Assembly: GCA_041393775.1 (NCBI GenBank)
Contig: JAWKJM010000012.1
Location: 9,056 to 73,055, forward strand
Direction: 5' to 3'
DNA from: JADKAV01 sp041393775
GTDB lineage: Bacteria; Actinomycetota; Actinomycetes; S36-B12; UBA10799
DNA: 64,000 nt
Positions 45,245 through 54,047 of the stretch are shown here, piece by piece (the stretch's first letter is position 1; every line of letters starts with the position of its first letter). Both the position numbers and the translations under genes were made by a program. Under the pieces are notes generated by a model. That model was not told the origin of the DNA and ran no database searches. It saw only the letters and a list, made by a program, of their open reading frames with translations.

Positions 45245-45766
45245 ATGGGAAAGGCGCAGCTGCGAGCAGAGATCCGCGCCCGCCGGGCGATCGGGCATGT
45301 TCCCGGCGCCGACTTCGTGCCGAGGGTGCTCGCACGCATCCCGGCCCGGTCCCGGGTCTGCTGCTATGTAGGCCTGCCCGGCGAGCCACCGACCGGTGAC
45401 GTGGTGGAAGCGCTGCTGGCCCGCGGTGATGCCGTCTTCCTCCCCGTTGCCGAGCCCGATCGTCAGATGAATTGGGTCAACGCGGCTGGAAGCGAACCGT
45501 GGGCGGCGTGGGGACTGCCGGGACAGCCCGCGTGTTCGGCCGACCGGGTCGGCCTTCCCTCGATCGAGGTCGTGGTTGTCCCGGCCCTGGCTGTGACCCT
45601 GAACGGCCAGCGACTCGGGCAGGGCGGCGGGTACTACGACCGGTTCCTACCGCAACAACCACAGGCCCGGACACTTGCTCTGGTGTGGTCCGACGAGATC
45701 GTCGATGAGGTCTTCGCGCAACCCCACGACGTGCACATCGACGAGTGGGTGGCGGCCGATGGCTGA
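45245..45766 (+). CDS. 5-formyltetrahydrofolate cyclo-ligase
   Basis: The 173-residue enzyme uses ATP to turn 5-formyl-THF into 5,10-methenyl-THF. The family motif GQGGGYYDRFL is present near the C-terminus, preceded by VVPALAVTLNGQRLG. N-terminal basic residues bind ATP phosphates. TAGCGT (45233-45238) lies six bases before the ATG. The stop overlaps the start of arfB by 8 nt. Confidence 0.9.
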   Translation: MGKAQLRAEIRARRAIGHVPGADFVPRVLARIPARSRVCCYVGLPGEPPTGDVVEALLARGDAVFLPVAEPDRQMNWVNAAGSEPWAAWGLPGQPACSADRVGLPSIEVVVVPALAVTLNGQRLGQGGGYYDRFLPQQPQARTLALVWSDEIVDEVFAQPHDVHIDEWVAADG

Positions 45767-46169
45767 TCCCGCATCGGACTTGTTCGTCAGCGACGACCTC
45801 ACCATCCCCGCCTCCGAACTGCAGTGGCGCTTCAGCCGCTCGTCGGGACCCGGCGGGCAGTCGGTGAACACCTCCGACTCCCGCGTCGAGTTGCGGTGGG
45901 ATCCCACCACCTCTCGCGCGCTCAGCGGTTACCAGCGCAACCGGTTGCGCTCCGAGTTCACGGTGGTCGCCTCCGAGCACCGCTCACAGTTGCAGAACCG
46001 GCAGGCCGCCCGTCACCGGCTCGCGCGCAAGGTGGTCTCGGCGCTGGCCGGACCCGCCAAGCGCCGCCGCCGGACCCGGCCGAGCGCCGCCTCGGTGACC
46101 CGGCGGATCGATGCGAAACGCAAGCGCTCCCAACTCAAGGCCTCCCGGCGCCCACCGAGCCCCGAGTAG
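45759..46169 (+). CDS. arfB: Peptidyl-tRNA hydrolase ArfB (ribosome rescue)
   Basis: The 136-residue protein has the release-factor catalytic motif GGQ (32-34, in SSGPGGQSVNTSDSRVEL) and a basic C-terminal tail (KRRRRTRPSAASVTRRIDAKRKRSQLK) that enters the empty mRNA channel. It frees ribosomes stalled on mRNAs without a stop codon. It overlaps the cycloligase gene by 8 nt, so it depends on that gene for translation. A family B repeat begins 11 nt after the stop. Confidence 0.92.
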   Translation: MADPASDLFVSDDLTIPASELQWRFSRSSGPGGQSVNTSDSRVELRWDPTTSRALSGYQRNRLRSEFTVVASEHRSQLQNRQAARHRLARKVVSALAGPAKRRRRTRPSAASVTRRIDAKRKRSQLKASRRPPSPE

Positions 46170-46179
46170 GAGGGTCCTG

Positions 46180-46324
46180 CCCTCCATCTGCTGGCCGCGT
46201 CGCGGTCAAGCGGCCAACAGATGGAGGCGCATATCAGCTCAAAAGATGCATATCGGGCACCGATTCCGCAAACTCGTGGCCGAATTGGCCTTTGGCCATA
46301 CGCCCCGGCCAGCAGATGGAGGCC
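46180..46324. repeat. Family B repeat, site 4
   Basis: Forward arm 46180-46199 and reverse arm 46210-46229 make the first hairpin. A degenerate forward arm (near 46273-46290) and reverse arm 46305-46324 make the second. The 40-odd bases between are A/T-richer than their surroundings. Confidence 0.85.
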
Positions 46325-46386
46325 GGACCGACCAGCCGGGGCCAGCGGGACGGGTCCGGCAACCGCGCGGCCACTAGGCTGGTTCC

Positions 46387-47094
46387 ATGACTCTGTACCC
46401 GTTGGCGCTGCTGCCCCAGGTGACCGTTTCGAAGGGGCAGGCGCAGTTCCCGCTGAGCCCGGGGTCGCCGCCCGAACAAGGCAGTGTCGAGCAAGTGGTC
46501 CGGGCCTTCGTCGAGCAGGGCGCGAGTTGGGTGCACGTCGCGGACAGGAATGCAGCCGAGGGGACCGGCGACAACTACACGGCGATCGCCCGGGCAGGTG
46601 GCGCCCACGTGCAACTCTCCGCCCACATCCAGGACGAGGCTGGTCTGCAGGCGGCCCTGAAGGCGCAACCCAGTCGCATCGTGATCGAGCCCACCGACCT
46701 GACCTGGACCCAGAATGCCCTCGGCCGACACGGCGACCTGCTCGCCGTCGGCCTCGACATCCGCAAGCCGGACGTCTTCGACGTCCGCGTCACCCTGGAC
46801 CAGGCCGGTTGCACCCGCTACGTCGTGCGCGACATGGCCGGCCACCACCTGTGGCGTCACGGGGACCGGCACCTCCTGCAGGAGTTCTGCGAGCAGACCG
46901 ACAGCCACGTGATCGCCAGCGGCGGCATCCGACACCTCGACGACCTGCATGAACTCCACGAGTTGGTGCCCGAGGGCCTCGACGGCATCGTCCTCAACAC
47001 CCCGCTTTACAACGGCACCTTCACGTATGCCGAGGCCGTGGCCGCCGGCGCCGACCGGTTCGACATGTTCTTCTGGGGGCCCCCGCAACCCTGA
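46387..47094 (+). CDS. HisA/HisF-like barrel protein lacking the first catalytic aspartate
   Basis: The 235-residue beta/alpha barrel has the two phosphate-binding regions of HisA (IASGGIRHLDDLHEL; GIVLNTPLYNGTFTYAEA). The first strand reads LLPQVTVSKGQ where HisA/PriA has PAVDV with the essential Asp. The region after it (the HisA substrate loop with RLVQG) is replaced by PLSPGSPPEQGS. A second acidic residue is present in GLDIRK. It may have lost isomerase activity or gained another. No other his gene is adjacent. TAGGCT (46375-46380) lies six bases before the ATG. Confidence 0.75.
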   Translation: MTLYPLALLPQVTVSKGQAQFPLSPGSPPEQGSVEQVVRAFVEQGASWVHVADRNAAEGTGDNYTAIARAGGAHVQLSAHIQDEAGLQAALKAQPSRIVIEPTDLTWTQNALGRHGDLLAVGLDIRKPDVFDVRVTLDQAGCTRYVVRDMAGHHLWRHGDRHLLQEFCEQTDSHVIASGGIRHLDDLHELHELVPEGLDGIVLNTPLYNGTFTYAEAVAAGADRFDMFFWGPPQP

Positions 47095-47099
47095 TCGCG

Positions 47100-48731
47100 C
47101 TAGGTGCGCCCGCGCAGGCTCCTGGCGCGGATCCGGTCCGTATACACCATCACCCGGTCGCGCCCCGCACTCTTGGCCGCGTACAACGCGACATCTGCGC
47201 AACGGCGCAACTCACCGGCTGTGGTCGCGTCGGCGGGGAACATGGCAAGACCACACGACAACGTCACCTGGCTCAACGTGTTGCTCGAAGCGGTGGCCAC
47301 GTATGCGGTGAAGGCTGAACGGATCTCGTCGGCCCGGGCCAGCGACACCGTCAGCGGCGCCGACGGCATGATCATGACGAATTCCTCGCCACCGTAGCGG
47401 CACGCGATGTCGCCGGGGCGCAGTTTCGCGTTCACCACATCCGCGAACCACCGCAGAACCTGATCGCCGGCGGCGTGGCCGTGCTCGTCGTTGAGCTTCT
47501 TGAAGTGGTCGAGGTCGATCATCAGCAGGCTCAGCGGCGCGCCGTCGCGGTGGGCGCGGGCGAGTTCCCGGCCTACCGTCTCCTCCAGGTAGCGCCGGTT
47601 GTACAGACCTGTCAGCGGATCCCGCAGAGCCTGCTCGCGCAATCCGTCCTGCAGGGTCTGGATCGTCTCCAACTGCACGGTGAGCTTCTCGTTGGCCGCA
47701 CGTAGTTCCATGTCCGCGAGCCGCAGATCGTTGATGTCGCGCAGCACCAGCACCCGGCCCCGCATACGGCCACGGTCATTGCTGATCACGGTCCGTTGGA
47801 CATCCACATATCTGGGCAGCGGGTGGTCGATGAAGACCTCCTGTGCGTCGTGCGACCCGTTGACGATCTGCAGCAGCCGCGGCCAGGTTCGCAGGACCTC
47901 TGCAACCGGCCGTCCGACTATCTGATCGTGGATCCCGAGCCACCGGAAGAGCGCCGCGTTGGCCATCGCCACCCGGTCACCGGAGTCGACCACCAGCACC
48001 GCGTCGTGCATGTTCTGCAGAACAGACTCCTGCGCAATCGGCACCACGGTGAGCAGACCCTGACGCAGCAGACTCCACGTCAACCCGACCGCCGCCACCG
48101 TGAAAGTCAGCGGAGCGGGATCCTGATCGGGGAACGGGCTGAACCCCAGGACGTAGGCGACCGACCCGACGAACGGGAAGAGCGCGAAGATCAGCACCGC
48201 CCGGAACTGCCCGTTGTAACTCTTGTCGTGCCGGCCGAAGGAGGCCACGACAATCGCCAAGGCGCCGAACAGCATCAGGTAGCTGTAACCGATCACCAGG
48301 ATGAAGATCGGGCCGTGACCGTAACGCAGAGTGTTGTTGGCCTCGAGGGTGAACGTGGTCCACAACTGGTGGTGCAGTCCGTTGGTCACCGCGGCGGACA
48401 TGCAGAACGCCGGGATGATCCACAGCAACCACCGCGGCTTGGGCGCCCACCGTTCGCTGTTCGTGTACTCCACCACGAATATGAAGAAGAACACGACGAC
48501 GCTGAGGGCACCGGGATAACTCAAGGTTCCGAAGAGGATCTGCGCCTCTTGCCCGACGGCCATCGACTCGAGTGCGGCGAAGACCGTCCAGACGAGCATG
48601 GCTATCAGCAACCCCACCAACGGCCGCCCCCCGGCGATGGTCCGGCGCGGCCATGCGACAACGAGGGCGGCCAACACGAAACACGCCGCCACCAACAGCG
48701 CCACGCCGTAAACCGTCCAGTACCAGCCCAC
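47100..48731 (-). CDS. Membrane diguanylate cyclase (7TM sensor, PAS, GGDEF)
   Basis: The 543-residue protein has an N-terminal membrane sensor of seven to eight helices (1-225, histidine-kinase-type 7TM), a PAS domain (about 235-350, NMHDAVLVVDSGDRVAMAN) and a GGDEF domain (about 375-535). The active site is RYGGEEFVMIM, and the inhibitory I-site RPGD lies five residues before it. The enzyme should therefore make c-di-GMP and be product-inhibited. No EAL domain. TACCCT lies six bases before the GTG start. Its signal is unknown. Confidence 0.9.
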   Translation of the reverse strand: MGWYWTVYGVALLVAACFVLAALVVAWPRRTIAGGRPLVGLLIAMLVWTVFAALESMAVGQEAQILFGTLSYPGALSVVVFFFIFVVEYTNSERWAPKPRWLLWIIPAFCMSAAVTNGLHHQLWTTFTLEANNTLRYGHGPIFILVIGYSYLMLFGALAIVVASFGRHDKSYNGQFRAVLIFALFPFVGSVAYVLGFSPFPDQDPAPLTFTVAAVGLTWSLLRQGLLTVVPIAQESVLQNMHDAVLVVDSGDRVAMANAALFRWLGIHDQIVGRPVAEVLRTWPRLLQIVNGSHDAQEVFIDHPLPRYVDVQRTVISNDRGRMRGRVLVLRDINDLRLADMELRAANEKLTVQLETIQTLQDGLREQALRDPLTGLYNRRYLEETVGRELARAHRDGAPLSLLMIDLDHFKKLNDEHGHAAGDQVLRWFADVVNAKLRPGDIACRYGGEEFVMIMPSAPLTVSLARADEIRSAFTAYVATASSNTLSQVTLSCGLAMFPADATTAGELRRCADVALYAAKSAGRDRVMVYTDRIRARSLRGRT

Positions 48732-49162
48732 GCAATCAGGGTAGGAGGCACCGAATCGTCATGTCCGATATCGGCCGCGGCCCACCCGGTGACCGGGGCC
48801 CGCTCGTCCGCGGATGGGTGCGCCGCGAACAGTTCGCCCTCCTCGGCAGTGCAGTGCCGCGGCCCTGGCTCCCAGCGCGATGGCGACCATGCCCGCCGCC
48901 CGCACCCAGTCGGCTCCATGCCGGAAAACCGCTATAGCAGCGGCCCGAACGGCTCCGCTTCACTGCGGATACTGCGACGCGACCGCCTCGGCGCCGCCTA
49001 GGACTCTGTGGCTGCGACTCCACGCGGCGGGCCATCCGGCCGGTGTTCGCGACGCTTGCGGCGATCCCAGATCCGTAACTGAGAGTAAGCAGCACACCGA
49101 GCACCGATTGCATGCTCGCGCCCCCGGAACTGCGGGCGTTGCGGGACTGACTGCCGACCCGC
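48732..49162. other. Intergenic stretch, possible decayed gene
   Basis: This is about 430 bases between a gene start (48731) and a gene end (49163), both on the minus strand. Short protein-like stretches appear in two minus-strand frames (LGVLLTLSYGSGIAASVANT, then in another frame DWVRAAGMVAIALGARAAAL), as if a small membrane-protein gene had decayed by frameshift. I cannot name the family and would not call a gene. Confidence 0.35.
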
Positions 49163-50137
49163 TCAGCGCGGCAGGCCACGCTCGGCGCGCGCATCAGCCA
49201 GGAACTCCGCGAGCCAGAGGTCGGCCATCCACTCGGAGTCCAGTGCCGAACCCTTGCGGTCGGCACGGATCCCCGGCGGCCCGCCGGCCAGGCTCACCTT
49301 GTTCCATCTCGGGTCCGGCGGCACTTGCGGCAAGGCGTCGACCAGCCACGCCGGGGCAGCCCCATCGGTTTCGACCCGGCCGTGCCTGCCGACGACCCGG
49401 AACGGCTCGGTGGCGGCTTGCACCAGCACGGCGGTCTTCCCCGAGTACGCGTCGACCACCACCGGCCGGCCGTACCGGGTGCCCTCCATGGTCGTCGGCC
49501 CGACCACATGGTGCCCGACGCCGTCCGTGCCGATCCGCGGGAGCAGGATCGACGCCGGCGTGGCGGTGATCCGCAGGCCCAGCCCGGAGTTGTAGTCGTC
49601 AGCGGCCTGCCGTGCCCGGCGCATGTTCGACGGGAGTAGCAGCACCATGACCAGCACCATCGCCAGCCCGGGCAGCGCGGCCACCGGGATGCCGATCCCG
49701 CTGTCGCCGAACGGTTGCCAGATCTGCGTGACCGTCCCGGAGATGTAGAGGTATCCACCCAGGGGCAGCAGGATGGCGATCAGAGCGGTGGGGATGAACA
49801 AACCCACCGACTGCCGGTGGGCGCGACGGGCACCGGATCGCGCCCGCTGCCGGTCGGCTCCGGGCAGGGTCAGCATCGCCTGCATGCCCTCGACCGTCTG
49901 CGGGAGTTCACCGTCCGGCGCGGGACCGACTTCCGGGGTCGGATCGGTGCGGGCCAGCCCGACCGCCTGCATGACGATGATGCCGACCAGGTAGACGCCG
50001 ACCGCTGAACCGAGGAGGACGAACGGCGGCTCGTCACCGGGTTCGGTGGACAACCCGACCCGCAGCACGAGCAGGACGATCGCCACGAGACCGCCCACCA
50101 CCCAGATGCGGTAGACCACGGACCGTTTCCAGATCAC
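49163..50137 (-). CDS. Uncharacterised four-helix membrane protein
   Basis: The 324-residue protein has hydrophobic helices at about 10-27, 42-60, 112-135 and 152-172, then a soluble C-terminal domain of about 150 residues (LGLRITATPASILLPRIGTD ... PFRVVGRHGRVETDG). I do not recognise a family. The frame is open further upstream, but that extension translates the family A repeat (CYEGG ... TFVT) and is not protein. GTG 50137 has CACACT six bases before it. Confidence 0.65.
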   Translation of the reverse strand: MIWKRSVVYRIWVVGGLVAIVLLVLRVGLSTEPGDEPPFVLLGSAVGVYLVGIIVMQAVGLARTDPTPEVGPAPDGELPQTVEGMQAMLTLPGADRQRARSGARRAHRQSVGLFIPTALIAILLPLGGYLYISGTVTQIWQPFGDSGIGIPVAALPGLAMVLVMVLLLPSNMRRARQAADDYNSGLGLRITATPASILLPRIGTDGVGHHVVGPTTMEGTRYGRPVVVDAYSGKTAVLVQAATEPFRVVGRHGRVETDGAAPAWLVDALPQVPPDPRWNKVSLAGGPPGIRADRKGSALDSEWMADLWLAEFLADARAERGLPR

Positions 50138-50178
50138 CCGCCGAGTGTGGCAGGTGCAGGGGTCCGCTGGCGCGCGCT

Positions 50179-50291
50179 TGTTACGAAGTTGCGGCGCCTC
50201 GGGCCCGATTGTCACGAAGGTGCGCGGTTCCGCGGCTCCGGAACGCCCACCTTCGTAACAACGCGGGTCGGACCCCCGCAACTTCGTTGCA
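50179..50291. repeat. Family A four-arm repeat, site 5
   Basis: The outer arms have the GAAGTTGCG core (50179-50194 and 50273-50291), and the inner arms the GAAGGTGCG core (50209-50227 and 50245-50261). This is the clearest case where outer and inner pairs have different but self-matched cores. It lies downstream of the glycerate kinase gene. Confidence 0.87.
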
Positions 50292-50305
50292 CGAGGTCCG
50301 CGCCC

Positions 50306-51277
50306 TCACCAGGATCTCGCCAACGCCCCGGCCACCTGCGCCAAGGCGGCGGCAGGCTCGGCCAGCGCCCGCGTCTCGCCGACCTCCTCGACCAGCGACC
50401 GCACCGCCGCCGGGGAGTCCACCAGGTCCGCCCTTCCGGCAAGCACGACCACGGGCGCGTCGCCGGCCGCCGCCAGCACCCCGCTCACGACCTTGCCCTG
50501 CAGGGATTGCCAATCGAACTTGCCCTCGCCGGTGATCACCAGATCGGCGTCCGCGCACGCCCGCGCCAGACCGACCGCACGCACGACCAGGTCGATTCCC
50601 GACACCCGGCGGCCGCCGAGCAGCATCAGGCCGTACCCCAGCCCGCCCGCGGCTCCGGCTCCTGGCACCTGCGCCAACTCCGGATCCTGCCGCGACCAGT
50701 CCCGCATGCGCTGCTCCAGGGCGTCGAGCTCACTGGCGGCCGCACCTTTCTGGGTGGCGAAGCCGTAGGTGGCACCATCGGGCCCGAGCAGCGGCACGTC
50801 GACATCGGTGGCGAGCACCAGGCCGGGAACCGGCCGGCCGCCCAGCGCCTCAAACGCACCCTGGCCGCCGTCGTTGGTCGCTGAACCGCCGAGCCCTACC
50901 ACGATCCGGTCCTGGCCCAGGGCAGCGCGGATCAACTGACCGACGCCGTAGGTCGACGTCCGCTGCGGGTCGCGCTCGGCAGGCGACAGCAGGTGCAGCC
51001 CGTTCGCCTGGGCGGCTTCGATGTATGCCGTGCCGCCGGCTTCGAGCCATTGAGCCGGCACGGTGCGCCCGAGCGGATCCTGGACTTGTTCGCGGTGCAC
51101 CACCCCGCCGAGGTTGGCGTGCAGGACCTCGACGAAACCGGGGCCGCCGTCGGCCAGCGGGATCTGTGTGACCTCGTCATCGGGCCGGTGCCGCAGCCAG
51201 CCGGCCGTGATCGCTCGGGCGGCCTCCAGCGCGGTCAAGGTCCCGGCGAACTTGTCAGGGCAGACGACCACGCGCAC
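50306..51277 (-). CDS. Glycerate kinase (GlxK/GarK type)
   Basis: The 323-residue enzyme phosphorylates D-glycerate. The family blocks are CPDKFAGTLTALEAA, IPLADGGPGFVEVL, VGLGGSATNDGGQGA and GAGAAGGLGYGL, with DLVITGEGKFDWQSLQGK. By family the product is 2-phosphoglycerate in this type, feeding lower glycolysis (and here, potentially, PPDK). TACTGT lies eight bases before the GTG start on the minus strand. It is followed by a family A repeat. Confidence 0.9.
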   Translation of the reverse strand: MRVVVCPDKFAGTLTALEAARAITAGWLRHRPDDEVTQIPLADGGPGFVEVLHANLGGVVHREQVQDPLGRTVPAQWLEAGGTAYIEAAQANGLHLLSPAERDPQRTSTYGVGQLIRAALGQDRIVVGLGGSATNDGGQGAFEALGGRPVPGLVLATDVDVPLLGPDGATYGFATQKGAAASELDALEQRMRDWSRQDPELAQVPGAGAAGGLGYGLMLLGGRRVSGIDLVVRAVGLARACADADLVITGEGKFDWQSLQGKVVSGVLAAAGDAPVVVLAGRADLVDSPAAVRSLVEEVGETRALAEPAAALAQVAGALARSW

Positions 51278-51295
51278 AGTCGCCCACAGTACGCG

Positions 51296-51772
51296 CTACA
51301 GAGCGGCTTCGATTGCCTCGCGCATCTTTGCCGGCTCGTCCTGGGACCCGAAACGCTCGATGACCTCGCCGTCGCGGCCGACGAGGAACTTGGTGAAGTT
51401 CCACTTGATGGACTTCGAGCCCAAGATCCCTCTGGCCTCGGATGTGAGCCACTTGTACAGCGGATCGGCGTCGTCACCCTTCACGTCGATCTTGCCCATC
51501 ATGGGGAAGGTGACGCCGTAGTTGACCTGGCAGAATTCGGCGATCTCGTCGTTGCTGCCGGGGTCCTGGTTGCCGAACTGGTTGCAGGGGAACCCGATCA
51601 CGGTGAGGCCTTGGTCCTTGTACTGCTCGTACAACTGCTCGAGCCCGGCGAACTGCGGGGTGAATCCGCACTTGCTGGCGGTGTTGACGATGACCAGAAC
51701 CTGCCCCTTGTAGTCGGTGAGGTCGACCTGCGATCCGTCGCGCGCAGAGACCTTGAAGTCGTAGATGCTCAT
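51296..51772 (-). CDS. Glutathione peroxidase family protein (cysteine type)
   Basis: The 158-residue peroxidase has the peroxidatic cysteine C35 in NTASKCGFTPQ, the motif GFPCNQFGNQ with Gln, and WNFTKFLV with Trp. Bacterial cysteine forms usually take electrons from thioredoxin rather than glutathione; in an actinobacterium that is the likely donor. GACACT lies six bases before the ATG. It is 18 nt upstream of the glycerate kinase gene in the same direction and might be read together with it. Confidence 0.9.
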   Translation of the reverse strand: MSIYDFKVSARDGSQVDLTDYKGQVLVIVNTASKCGFTPQFAGLEQLYEQYKDQGLTVIGFPCNQFGNQDPGSNDEIAEFCQVNYGVTFPMMGKIDVKGDDADPLYKWLTSEARGILGSKSIKWNFTKFLVGRDGEVIERFGSQDEPAKMREAIEAAL

Positions 51773-51938
51773 TGATCCAGTGTCGCGGAGCGTCGGCGGA
51801 CCCGCCAACGCAACCCCTACCCCCAGCCGATCCCCACACCGCATCGGCAAGATCTGCCCGATCAACCCGCCCGTGCGACCTCCTGCGACCGCACGGTCGC
51901 ACGGCCGCGTCACAGGCGGCATCACCTCCGGCCGGGGA

Positions 51939-52796
51939 TCAGTCGACGTTGACGACCCCGCCGCAGCTGTCAGCGGCCCTCTGCATCTCCTTCACGACGT
52001 CGTTCATGACCTCCGTGGGAGTCTCGGCGTTGTAGATCACGTGCAGCCCGGTGGCCATGACCTGCGCGCACTTGGTCGCCAGCGCGGTCTGGGCCTTCTG
52101 GGCGGCCAACTGGTCGCGCAAGGTCGCCTGCTTCGCGTTCGCTTCCTTCTGGGCCTGGTTGTACTCGGAGTTCAGGTTGGCCAGTTTGGCCGCCTCGGTC
52201 GTCAGATCCTTCTTCTCGACCTTGAGTTTCGCGAGGACCTTCTCGTGTTCGGCCTGGGCCTTGTTGAGGTCCTCCTTGACCTCGTCCTCTTCTTGCTGAT
52301 CGCGGGCGATCTCGGTCTGCAACTGGTCGATCTTGGCGGCGCTGGCCTCGGCGGCCTGGTCCGCGTCCCGCTTCTGCAAGAAGCCCCAGACCAGCGCACC
52401 CACCAGCAGCAGCGCGACGACGCCGGTCGCGATCTTCCACACGAGCGTCGGGTCGGAGTCGTTCGGCGGCGGTTCGGTGGGCTGCAGACCCGGCGGCGGG
52501 GTGGGTCCCATGCCGGGCGGGACCGGGGTACTGCCGGGCAAGGGGGGTTGACCAGGGGGCGTCGGAAGCGGGTATCCGGCCGTGGGCGCGAAGCCGCCAG
52601 GTGGGGTCTGCTGGGGCGGGCGGGGCGGGGGCTGTGCACCGGGTGGCGGATAGCCGGGGGGCTGCGCCTGGGGTCGCGGGTATCCACCGGGGACCGGCGG
52701 CGGGAACCCTCCGGGTGCGCCCTGTGGCGGTGGAGCCGAATCGGGCCCCGGTGCGCCCGGAAACTCCGGTTCGGGAACGTCGTTGTCGTCCGGCAT
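51939..52796 (-). CDS. Proline-rich, single-helix membrane protein with coiled coil
   Basis: The 285-residue protein is built of three parts. Residues 1-112 are a Pro/Gly-rich cytoplasmic tail (repeats of PPGYPPPGAQPP type). Residues about 116-138 are one membrane helix (KIATGVVALLLVGALVWGFL), and residues about 140-245 are a long charged coiled coil, ending with two cysteines (TKCAQVM, DSCGGV). I recognise no family; the layout resembles actinobacterial cell-envelope or division scaffold proteins. GGAGGGG stands before the ATG. Confidence 0.7.
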   Translation of the reverse strand: MPDDNDVPEPEFPGAPGPDSAPPPQGAPGGFPPPVPGGYPRPQAQPPGYPPPGAQPPPRPPQQTPPGGFAPTAGYPLPTPPGQPPLPGSTPVPPGMGPTPPPGLQPTEPPPNDSDPTLVWKIATGVVALLLVGALVWGFLQKRDADQAAEASAAKIDQLQTEIARDQQEEDEVKEDLNKAQAEHEKVLAKLKVEKKDLTTEAAKLANLNSEYNQAQKEANAKQATLRDQLAAQKAQTALATKCAQVMATGLHVIYNAETPTEVMNDVVKEMQRAADSCGGVVNVD

Positions 52797-52877
52797 GTGC
52801 CCCTCCAGATGGTCTGGGCGCCAGACTACTGGTCAGCGACCCGTCCGCTCGTCGGTGACACGGCGTAACCTCGCCCT

Positions 52878-53807
52878 GTGAGAGCAATCGTTGTGGACGA
52901 ACCGGGTGGCCCCGAAAACCTGCGCCTGTCAGAGGTTCCGGTGCCGCAGCCAGTCGACGAGCAGGTGTTACTGAGAGTCACCGCGGCCGGAGTCAACCGG
53001 GCCGACCTGCTGCAGCGGCAGGGCTTCTACCCGCCACCGCCGGGTGCCAGCGAGATCCTCGGGCTCGAGGTTTCGGGCACGCTCGACGGGGAGGCGGTCT
53101 GCGCACTGCTGACCGGCGGCGGTTATGCCGAGCAGGTGGCCGTACCGCGCGGGCAGGTGATGCCGCTGCCGCCCGGGGTGGATCCGGTCGAAGCCGCTGG
53201 AATCCCGGAAGTGGCCTGCACCGTCCACTCGAACCTCGCCATGACCGCGCGGCTGCAGCCCGGCGAGTGGGTGCTGATCCACGGCGGCGGCAGCGGGATC
53301 GGGACGTTCGCGATCCAGTGGGCGCGAGCGATCGGCGCCCACGTGGCCGTGACGGCGGGCAGCGACGAGAAACTCCAGCGCTGCGCCGACCTGGGCGCCG
53401 AGGTCCTCATCAACTACCGGGAGCAGGACTTCGTCGAGGCCTTGCCCGGACCGGTCGACGTGATCCTCGACGTCATCGGCGCGAAGTATCTCGACGCCAA
53501 CGTGCGCGCGCTTGCCGACGGCGGCCGGCTCGTGGTCATCGGGCTGCAGGGCGGGGTCAAGGCAGAGTTGAACCTCGGGGCGCTGCTGAACAAACGGGGC
53601 GCTGTCTTCGCCACCTCCTTGCGCAGCCGCAGCGTTGAGCAGAAGGCCGAGATCTGCGCCGCGGTTGTGCGGGACGTGTGGCCGCTGTACGGGTCGGGCG
53701 CGATCCGGCCGATCGTCGATCAGGTGCTGCCGCTGGCTCGAGCGGCAGACGCGCATCGCGTGCTGGCCGGCTCCAGCCACTTCGGGAAGGTGATCCTGGC
53801 GGTGTGA
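52878..53807 (+). CDS. NAD(P)H-quinone oxidoreductase, PIG3 family
   Basis: The 309-residue zinc-free medium-chain reductase has GVNRADLLQRQGFYPPPPGAS, the PIG3/TP53I3 signature, and a nucleotide-binding LIHGGGSGIGTFAIQWA. It reduces quinones with NADPH in the cytoplasm. It is the second such protein in the window (the other at 17464) but a distinct subfamily. TAACCT (52866-52871) lies six bases before the GTG start. The TGA stop lies in the first arm of a family A repeat. Confidence 0.9.
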   Translation: MRAIVVDEPGGPENLRLSEVPVPQPVDEQVLLRVTAAGVNRADLLQRQGFYPPPPGASEILGLEVSGTLDGEAVCALLTGGGYAEQVAVPRGQVMPLPPGVDPVEAAGIPEVACTVHSNLAMTARLQPGEWVLIHGGGSGIGTFAIQWARAIGAHVAVTAGSDEKLQRCADLGAEVLINYREQDFVEALPGPVDVILDVIGAKYLDANVRALADGGRLVVIGLQGGVKAELNLGALLNKRGAVFATSLRSRSVEQKAEICAAVVRDVWPLYGSGAIRPIVDQVLPLARAADAHRVLAGSSHFGKVILAV

Positions 53808-54030
53808 CGAAGTTGCGGTGGGCACTCCCCCTTTGCGACGAAGGTGAGCGGTTCCACGTGTCCAGACCCCGCACCTTCGTAACAACCGCGGCCGGGCGAC
53901 CCCTACGAGCCCTGTGTGACGAAGTTGCGGGGGCCGAACCCCGTTTGTCACGAAGGTGCGCGGTCCCACACGTCCAAACCCCGCACCTTCGTCACAGTCG
54001 CGGCCAGGGCGCCGCACCTTCGTCACAACA
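53803..54030. repeat. Family A repeat, site 6, two copies
   Basis: Copy 1: forward arms 53803-53820 and 53832-53851, reverse arm 53867-53885, the outer reverse arm lost. Copy 2: forward arms 53913-53932 and 53944-53964, reverse arms 53979-53997 and 54010-54030. The first arm contains the stop codon of the PIG3 gene (GTGTGACGAAG). The pair fills the gap between two convergent genes. Confidence 0.87.
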
Positions 54031-54047
54031 GGAACGAACGAACGGCC

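Noticed and set aside
50138..50281. Upstream extension of the membrane protein at 49163
   Set aside because: It translates family A arms (TFVT and similar) and is not protein sequence.
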